A stretch of 64,000 nucleotides of DNA. It comes from Kocuria tytonis. GTDB lineage: Bacteria > Actinomycetota > Actinomycetes > Actinomycetales > Micrococcaceae. Positions 59,334-64,000 of the stretch are shown in pieces. Position 1 is the stretch's first letter. Each line of letters begins with the position of its first letter. Both the position numbers and the translations under genes were made by a program. The DNA is taken from contig NZ_PNJG02000001.1 in NCBI RefSeq assembly GCF_003226895.2, forward strand, positions 744,001 to 808,000, given 5' to 3'. Under the pieces are notes generated by a model. The model worked only from the letters and a program-made list of their open reading frames with translations. It was not told where the DNA came from and did not search any database.

Positions 59334-59722
59334 GCGTCCGTTCCGCGCTGGTGGTTCTCCGAGATTGCCTCGTGGTGGCGGATGACCTCGCTGATGATGA
59401 AGTTCAGGAACTTCTCCGCGAACTCCGGATCCAGGTGCGCGGCCTCCGCGAGAGTGCGCAGCCGCTCGATCTGGGCCTTCTCCCGCTCCGGGTCCGACGG
59501 CGGGAGGTCGTTCTCGGCCTTGAGCGTGCCCACGCGCTGGGTCGCCTTGAAGCGCTCCGCCAGCAGGTGCACGAGCGCGGCGTCGATGTTGTCGATGGTG
59601 CCGCGGATCGCACTCAACCGTTCGAGAGCCGTCTCCGTGGTGCGGTGGGCGGCGCTGCTCGCCGCGGGGTCGACGGGCGCGTGTTCGGCGGCAGGGTCCG
59701 CGGGGCCGGTGGCTGAGCTCAT
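59330..59722 (-). CDS. Chorismate mutase, AroQ type
   Basis: Converts chorismate to prephenate for Phe and Tyr synthesis, 130 residues. After a disordered start the AroQ helix set is visible: LSAIRGTIDNIDAALVHLLAERFKATQRVGTLKA (catalytic Arg and Lys region) and the last helix AEKFLNFIISEVIRHHEAI. Cytoplasmic form with no signal peptide, as for the Rv0948c type that pairs with DAHP synthase. It is coupled to the MetE-like gene downstream. The family is firm. Confidence 0.92.
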   Translation of the reverse strand: MSSATGPADPAAEHAPVDPAASSAAHRTTETALERLSAIRGTIDNIDAALVHLLAERFKATQRVGTLKAENDLPPSDPEREKAQIERLRTLAEAAHLDPEFAEKFLNFIISEVIRHHEAISENHQRGTDA

Positions 59723-59779
59723 GCCTCCACTGTAAACGCGTCCGGCGCCCGGGCACCCGCGCGGGTCGGGCGGCGCGGG

Positions 59780-60934
59780 TCAGGCGGTGGGGACGCCCAC
59801 GCGGTCCGCGTACGCGGCGTCGATCGTGGCCTGTCCCAGCACGCGCGTGCCCTGGTAGAGCACCATGGTCTGGCCCGGGGCCACACCGCGCTGGGACTCG
59901 GCCAGGCGCACGCACAGCCGGGACGCGCCGTCGGCACGGACGAGCCACGCCCGGGCCGGGGCGGGATCCCCGTGGGCGCGCACCTGGACCGTGACCTCGA
60001 ACTCCTCCGAACGGCCGTCCGCGTGCTCCCCCAGCGCCGCGACCTCGCGCGGGGGCAGACCCGCCCACGACGGGCGGATGCCCTCCATGACGTCGATCGC
60101 GAGCAGCGCCTCCGGACCCACGACCACCTCGTTGGTCTTCGGGCGGATCTCCAGGACGAAACGCGGTTTGCCGTCCGGGGCCGGCCGCCCGATGTGCAGT
60201 CCCCGGCGCTGACCCACCGTGTAGGCCTGGGCCCCGCGGTGCTCCCCGAGCTCGTGGCCCTCGGTGTCCACGATCCGCCCGGGGTCCAGCTGCATGTGGT
60301 CCGCGAGCCAGCCGCGGGTGTCGCCGTCCGGGATGAAGCAGATGTCGTGGGAGTCCGGCTTCTTGGCCACGGACAGCCCGCGCTCCTCCGCCTCCGCGCG
60401 CACCTGCGCCTTGGACGGCGTCTCCGCGAGTGGGAAGATGGCGTGCTCCAGCTGCTCGGCGGTGAGCACGCCCAGCACGTAGGACTGGTCCTTCGCCCAG
60501 TCCGCGGCACGGTGCAGCTCCTTGTGACCGTCTGCACCCTCCACCACCTTGGCGTAGTGGCCGGTGCACACGGCGTCGAAGCCCAGCGCGAGCGCCTTCT
60601 CGAGCAGGGCCGCGAACTTGATCTTCTCGTTGCAGCGCATGCACGGGTTCGGGGTGCGCCCGGCGGCGTACTCGGCCACGAAGTCGTCCACGACGTCCGC
60701 CTGGAAGCGCTCCGAGAAGTCCCACACGTAGTACGGGATCCCCAGCTTCTCCGCGGCGCGCCACGCGTCGCGGGAGTCCTCGATGGTGCAGCAGCCACGG
60801 GCGCCGGTGCGCAGCGTGCCCGGCGTGCGGGACAGGGCGAGGTGCACGCCGGTGACGTCGTGCCCCGCGTCCACCGCGCGGGCCGCGGCCACGGCGGAGT
60901 CCACCCCGCCACTCATTGCTGCCAGTACGCGCAC
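59780..60934 (-). CDS. mnmA: tRNA-specific 2-thiouridylase MnmA
   Basis: Thiolates uridine 34 of tRNAs for Glu, Gln and Lys, 384 residues. The PP-loop is [15 protein letters not shown]. The catalytic cysteine pair is in [14 protein letters not shown] and [10 protein letters not shown]. The C-terminal OB-like domain has the GQRRGLHIG and VVGPEALLA segments. It lies 132 bases downstream of the cysteine desulfurase on the same strand, its sulfur donor system. Assignment is firm. Confidence 0.97.
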   Translation of the reverse strand: MRVLAAMSGGVDSAVAAARAVDAGHDVTGVHLALSRTPGTLRTGARGCCTIEDSRDAWRAAEKLGIPYYVWDFSERFQADVVDDFVAEYAAGRTPNPCMRCNEKIKFAALLEKALALGFDAVCTGHYAKVVEGADGHKELHRAADWAKDQSYVLGVLTAEQLEHAIFPLAETPSKAQVRAEAEERGLSVAKKPDSHDICFIPDGDTRGWLADHMQLDPGRIVDTEGHELGEHRGAQAYTVGQRRGLHIGRPAPDGKPRFVLEIRPKTNEVVVGPEALLAIDVMEGIRPSWAGLPPREVAALGEHADGRSEEFEVTVQVRAHGDPAPARAWLVRADGASRLCVRLAESQRGVAPGQTMVLYQGTRVLGQATIDAAYADRVGVPTA

Positions 60935-61066
60935 GGTGTCCCCTTCACGGAAGTCGGTGTGGTGGTGGTCCGCGGGCGGTACCTCGCCCGGACCGGACGT
61001 ACCGGCAACGTCCCCGCACCCGGCGCTATTCCCCGCGGACCCGGCAGCCCGGGAACGCGGGGAACG

Positions 61067-62296
61067 CTAGGCGGAGAACCCCGGGAGGTGCCCGGAGAGG
61101 CCCGCGGCCCTGGCCCGGGAGTGGACGTCCGTGACGGCGGCGAGGACGGCGGCGACGTCGTCCGCCGTGCTCGAGTGGCCCAGGGAGAAGCGCTGGGCGC
61201 CGCGGGCGCTCTCCTCGGCCACGCCCATGGCCAGCAGCACGTGGGAGGCCCGCGGCACCCCCGCGTTGCACGCGGACCCGGTGGACAGCGCCACCCCGGC
61301 GGCGTCGAACAGGAACAGCATGGAGTCCCCCTCGCACCCGGGGAACGTGAAGTGCGCGTTGCCGGGCAACCGGGTGGGGTGCGCCCACTCGTCCTCGGGG
61401 GACCCGGGCTCGGGGCCGCGCAGCACGGCCTCGGGGACGCGGGCACGGATGCCGGCCACGAGGGAGTCCCGCAGCGCCGCGCGCCGGAGGAACTCGCCGC
61501 GGGCGTCCCGCTGGGCGGCCTCCACCGCCGCACCGAAGGCCGCCGCCCCGGCCGCGTTGACCGTTCCGGAGCGCACGCTGCGCTCCTGTCCCCCGCCGAA
61601 GCTCGTGGCCGCGAGCTTCACCGTGCGCGGTGCGTACAGCGCCCCCACACCCATGGGGCCGCCGAGCTTGTGGGCGGAGACCGCCAGGGTGGTGATTCCC
61701 GGCAGGTGGGCGTCCACGGGCACCGCGCAGAACGCCTGCACGGCATCCACGTGGAAGGGCACCCCGGCGGTGTCGCACAGGGCCGCGAGCTCGGCCACCG
61801 GCTGCACCGTGCCCACCTCGTTGTTGGCCCACATGACGGTCACCAGCGCCACGTCGGCAGCGCGCTCGGCGAGGAGTCGTTCGAGGTCCTCGGGGGCCAC
61901 GCGCCCGTCCCGGTCCACGGGGAGCCAGACGAGCTCCGCGCCCTCGTACGCGGCAAGCCATTCCGCGGCCTCGGAGACGGCGTGGTGCTCCACGGCGGAC
62001 AGCGCGATCACGGTGCGCCGGGGATCCGCCTCGCGAGCCGCCCGGTACAGGCCCAGCACGGCCATGTTGTCCGCCTCCGTGCCCCCCGAGGTGAGGATGA
62101 GCTCCACGGGCTCCGCGTTCAGCGCGGCGGCCAGGGCGTCCCGCCCCGTCTCCAGCGCCATGCGCGCGGAGCGTCCGCCCGAGTGCAGGGAGGCCGGGTT
62201 GCCGCCGCGCCGCGCCTGCTCCACCCAGGCCGTGACGGCCTCGGGGAGCATGTCGGTGGTGGCGGCGTGGTCCATGTAGACACGGGGTGCGGGCAT
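61067..62296 (-). CDS. Cysteine desulfurase (NifS/IscS family)
   Basis: A PLP enzyme that takes sulfur from cysteine and hands it to acceptors such as MnmA or Fe-S scaffolds, 409 residues. PLP sites are TSGGTEADNMAVL, the Schiff-base lysine in VSAHKLGGPMGVGALY and SVRSGT. The catalytic cysteine is in STGSACNAG. The ATG at 62296 (MPAPRVYMDHAATT) is chosen; an in-frame ATG at 62305 adds three residues. Position next to mnmA suggests it serves tRNA thiolation. It is divergent from trmL. Confidence 0.95.
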   Translation of the reverse strand: MPAPRVYMDHAATTDMLPEAVTAWVEQARRGGNPASLHSGGRSARMALETGRDALAAALNAEPVELILTSGGTEADNMAVLGLYRAAREADPRRTVIALSAVEHHAVSEAAEWLAAYEGAELVWLPVDRDGRVAPEDLERLLAERAADVALVTVMWANNEVGTVQPVAELAALCDTAGVPFHVDAVQAFCAVPVDAHLPGITTLAVSAHKLGGPMGVGALYAPRTVKLAATSFGGGQERSVRSGTVNAAGAAAFGAAVEAAQRDARGEFLRRAALRDSLVAGIRARVPEAVLRGPEPGSPEDEWAHPTRLPGNAHFTFPGCEGDSMLFLFDAAGVALSTGSACNAGVPRASHVLLAMGVAEESARGAQRFSLGHSSTADDVAAVLAAVTDVHSRARAAGLSGHLPGFSA

Positions 62297-62374
62297 GGCC
62301 CCCATTCTACGGACGCCCTCCCACACGGATCCGGGCCCCGGGAGCACGACGCCGCGGCACCTAGACTCGCACCC

Positions 62375-62839
62375 ATGCTCCACTTCGTCTTCCACACCCC
62401 CGAGATCCCCGGCAACACGGGCAACGCCATCCGCCTGGCCGCGTGCACGGGAGCCCACCTGCACCTCGTGGAGCCCCTGGGCTTCAACTTCGACCACGCC
62501 AACCTGCGCCGGGCGGGCCTGGACTACCACGACCTCGCGGTCATGGACGTGCATCCCACGGTCGAGCACCTGTGGCAGGACCTCGGGGACGCCCGGGTGT
62601 TCGCGTTCACCTCCCACTCGGACACGCACCACACGGACGTCTCCTACCGCGACGGGGACGTGCTGCTCTTCGGCAGGGAGTCCACGGGGTTGCCGGACGA
62701 GGTCCTCGCGGACGGGCACGTGGATCGGCGCGTGCGGATCCCCATGCTCCCCGGGCGGCGCTCCCTCAACCTGGCGAACTCGGCGTCGATCGCGCTCTAC
62801 GAGGCGTGGCGCCAGCTCGGTTTCCCGGACGGGGTCTGA
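62375..62839 (+). CDS. trmL: tRNA (cytidine(34)-2'-O)-methyltransferase TrmL
   Basis: A SPOUT methyltransferase that methylates the wobble ribose of tRNA-Leu, 154 residues. The knot motifs are EIPGNTGNAIRLAACTGAHL, LFGRESTGLP and MLPGRRSLNLANSASIALYEAWRQ. Length and layout match TrmL rather than the longer TrmH. It is divergent from the cysteine desulfurase and convergent with the protease gene, with only 8 bases between stops. Confidence 0.95.
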   Translation: MLHFVFHTPEIPGNTGNAIRLAACTGAHLHLVEPLGFNFDHANLRRAGLDYHDLAVMDVHPTVEHLWQDLGDARVFAFTSHSDTHHTDVSYRDGDVLLFGRESTGLPDEVLADGHVDRRVRIPMLPGRRSLNLANSASIALYEAWRQLGFPDGV

Positions 62840-62847
62840 GCGAGGGG

Positions 62848-64000
62848 CTACCTGCTCTTCTGGTCCGCCGCGTTGCCCACCGTCACCGTGGCCGTGCGCT
62901 CGTCCCCGCCGCGCCGGTACGTGACCTTGGCCTCGGAACCGGCGGAGAGCTCGCGCACCCCGGCGGTGAGCGCGTCCGCGTCCGTGATCCGCTTGCCGTT
63001 GAACTCGGTGACCACGTCGTTGGGCTTGAGCCCCGCGTCCGCGGCGGGTGAGCCGGAGGCCACCGAGCGCACCTTGGCGCCCGAGGAGAACTGCTCCGAT
63101 GTGCTGCCGGACGGGGTGTACGCGGACACCGAGGCGCCGAGGTAGCCGTGGGTGGCCCTGCCGTCCTTGATGATCTCGTCCGCGACCCGCTTGGCGGTGT
63201 TGGAGGGGATGGAGAAGCCCACTCCGATGTTCCCGGAGGAGCTCGAGCCGCCGGAGTCGCCGGAGGAGGAGCCCCCGGCGGAGGCGATGGCCACGTTGAT
63301 CCCGATCACCTGTCCCTGCGCGTTCACCAGGGCGCCACCGGAGTTGCCCGGGTTGATGGCCGCGTCCGTCTGCAGGACATTGAGGTACACGCTGGACTTC
63401 GCGGACTGGGAACCGGACTGCCCGTTGTCCGGGAAGTTGAAGAAGAAGTCCTGCGGTCCCCCGGGGCTCTTCTGGGAGTCGTCCGGGGAGTCCTCCGCGG
63501 CGGAGGACGCCACCGCGATGGTGCGGTTGAGGGTGGAGACGATCCCGTCCGTGACGGTGCCGCTCAGACCCAGCGGGGCACCGATGGCAATGGCGGCGTC
63601 CCCGACGTTCAGCTTGCCCGAGTCACCGAACTCCGCGGGGGTCAGCCCGCTCGGGTCCACCTTGATCACGGCCAGATCGGACTCCGGGTCCGTGCCCACC
63701 ACCGTGGCCTTGCGCACGGAGCCGTCCGCGGCCTGGATCTCGAGGTTGGCGTCCGCGGTGGCGCCGTCCAGCGTGACCACGTGGGTGTTGGTGAGGATGT
63801 GGCCCTGGTCGTCCAGCACCACCCCGGAGCCGGTGCCCGACTGGTTGCCTGCGGTTGCGGAGATGGTCACCACGGAGGGGGACGCCTTCTGCGTGGCACC
63901 CGTGATCTCGTTGACCGAGTCGGTGTCGTTGACCAGCACCGGCGAACTCGTGGTCCCGGCCGCGGCGCCGTCGTGGCCGCCGCCCACGGCGCCCGTCCCC
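62848..64000 (-). CDS. HtrA/DegP-like trypsin-family serine protease, partial at window edge
   Basis: Extracytoplasmic protease; the frame is open to the right edge, so the N-terminal anchor is missing. The catalytic triad is visible: H in ILTNTHVVT, D in ESDLAVIKV and S in NPGNSGGALV. A Ser/Gly-rich insert follows the serine. A PDZ domain closes the protein (AKVRSVASGSPAADAGLKPNDVVTEFNG). The visible left part (SPVLVNDTDSVNEITG) would follow a transmembrane segment and a disordered linker in related actinobacterial HtrA proteins. The likely role is quality control or signalling at the cell surface. Confidence 0.92.
   Translation of the reverse strand, partial: GTGAVGGGHDGAAAGTTSSPVLVNDTDSVNEITGATQKASPSVVTISATAGNQSGTGSGVVLDDQGHILTNTHVVTLDGATADANLEIQAADGSVRKATVVGTDPESDLAVIKVDPSGLTPAEFGDSGKLNVGDAAIAIGAPLGLSGTVTDGIVSTLNRTIAVASSAAEDSPDDSQKSPGGPQDFFFNFPDNGQSGSQSAKSSVYLNVLQTDAAINPGNSGGALVNAQGQVIGINVAIASAGGSSSGDSGGSSSSGNIGVGFSIPSNTAKRVADEIIKDGRATHGYLGASVSAYTPSGSTSEQFSSGAKVRSVASGSPAADAGLKPNDVVTEFNGKRITDADALTAGVRELSAGSEAKVTYRRGGDERTATVTVGNAADQKSR

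Overview
**Organism.** The window is very GC-rich, with a whole-gene layout typical of a high-GC Gram-positive. The markers are actinobacterial: a WhiB1 protein, the MtrA-MtrB-LpqB signalling block, a SigR/RsrA pair with the HxxxCxxC anti-sigma motif, the fused 2-oxoglutarate decarboxylase/dehydrogenase Kgd, GuaB1, the 24-residue ribosomal protein bL37, a TadE/DUF4244 pilus cluster and an Rv3235-family protein beside secA. Gene order and protein style suggest Micrococcaceae, most likely Kocuria. The genus is inference; a 16S or whole-genome comparison would settle it.

**Layout, left half.** A zinc/manganese ABC importer (ATPase, binding protein and an edge-truncated permease) has a Zur-like inverted repeat upstream. 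Next come guaB1 and, divergently, kgd with a perfect terminator hairpin. A serine-less SGNH-like protein and bL37 follow. The redox-stress sigR-rsrA operon carries a self-type SigR promoter and faces DoxX-aroA-rsgA-hisN. The tmRNA gene ssrA and smpB flank an ABC-F gene broken by an out-of-frame internal deletion. prfB, glgC and a small basic ORF follow. From 21.3 to 26.2 kb, a tightly overlapped Tad-type pilus cluster (tadA-tadB-tadC-DUF4244 pilin-tadE-tadE-tadG-like) runs on the minus strand.

**Layout, middle.** 26.4-36.4 kb reads as a cell-surface glycan locus: DUF2304 plus a GT2 (a likely polyprenyl-phosphate-sugar synthase), a large GT-C-like membrane protein, Wzt and Wzm exporters, a GlfT2-type galactofuranosyltransferase, UDP-galactopyranose mutase and a GT4. 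It resembles the galactan machinery of mycobacteria, although no arabinogalactan genes are visible. A 1,511-residue EccC/EssC-like FtsK ATPase (orphan in this window) follows. Then come whiB1 with a terminator hairpin in its leader, pdtaS, and a second Tad-related pair (cpaE/ssd-like and cpaB/SAF).

**Layout, right half.** A LysM protein and an Rv3235-family protein converge on a long minus-strand run read right to left: cysteine desulfurase, mnmA, chorismate mutase, a MetE-C-like protein, mtrA, mtrB, lpqB, comF, hpf and secA. trmL and an edge-truncated HtrA-like protease close the window. Several neighbours work together: the desulfurase feeds sulfur to MnmA, TrmL and MnmA both modify wobble position 34, SmpB partners tmRNA, and MtrAB/LpqB form one signalling unit. 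No tRNA, rRNA, insertion sequence, prophage or CRISPR array was seen.
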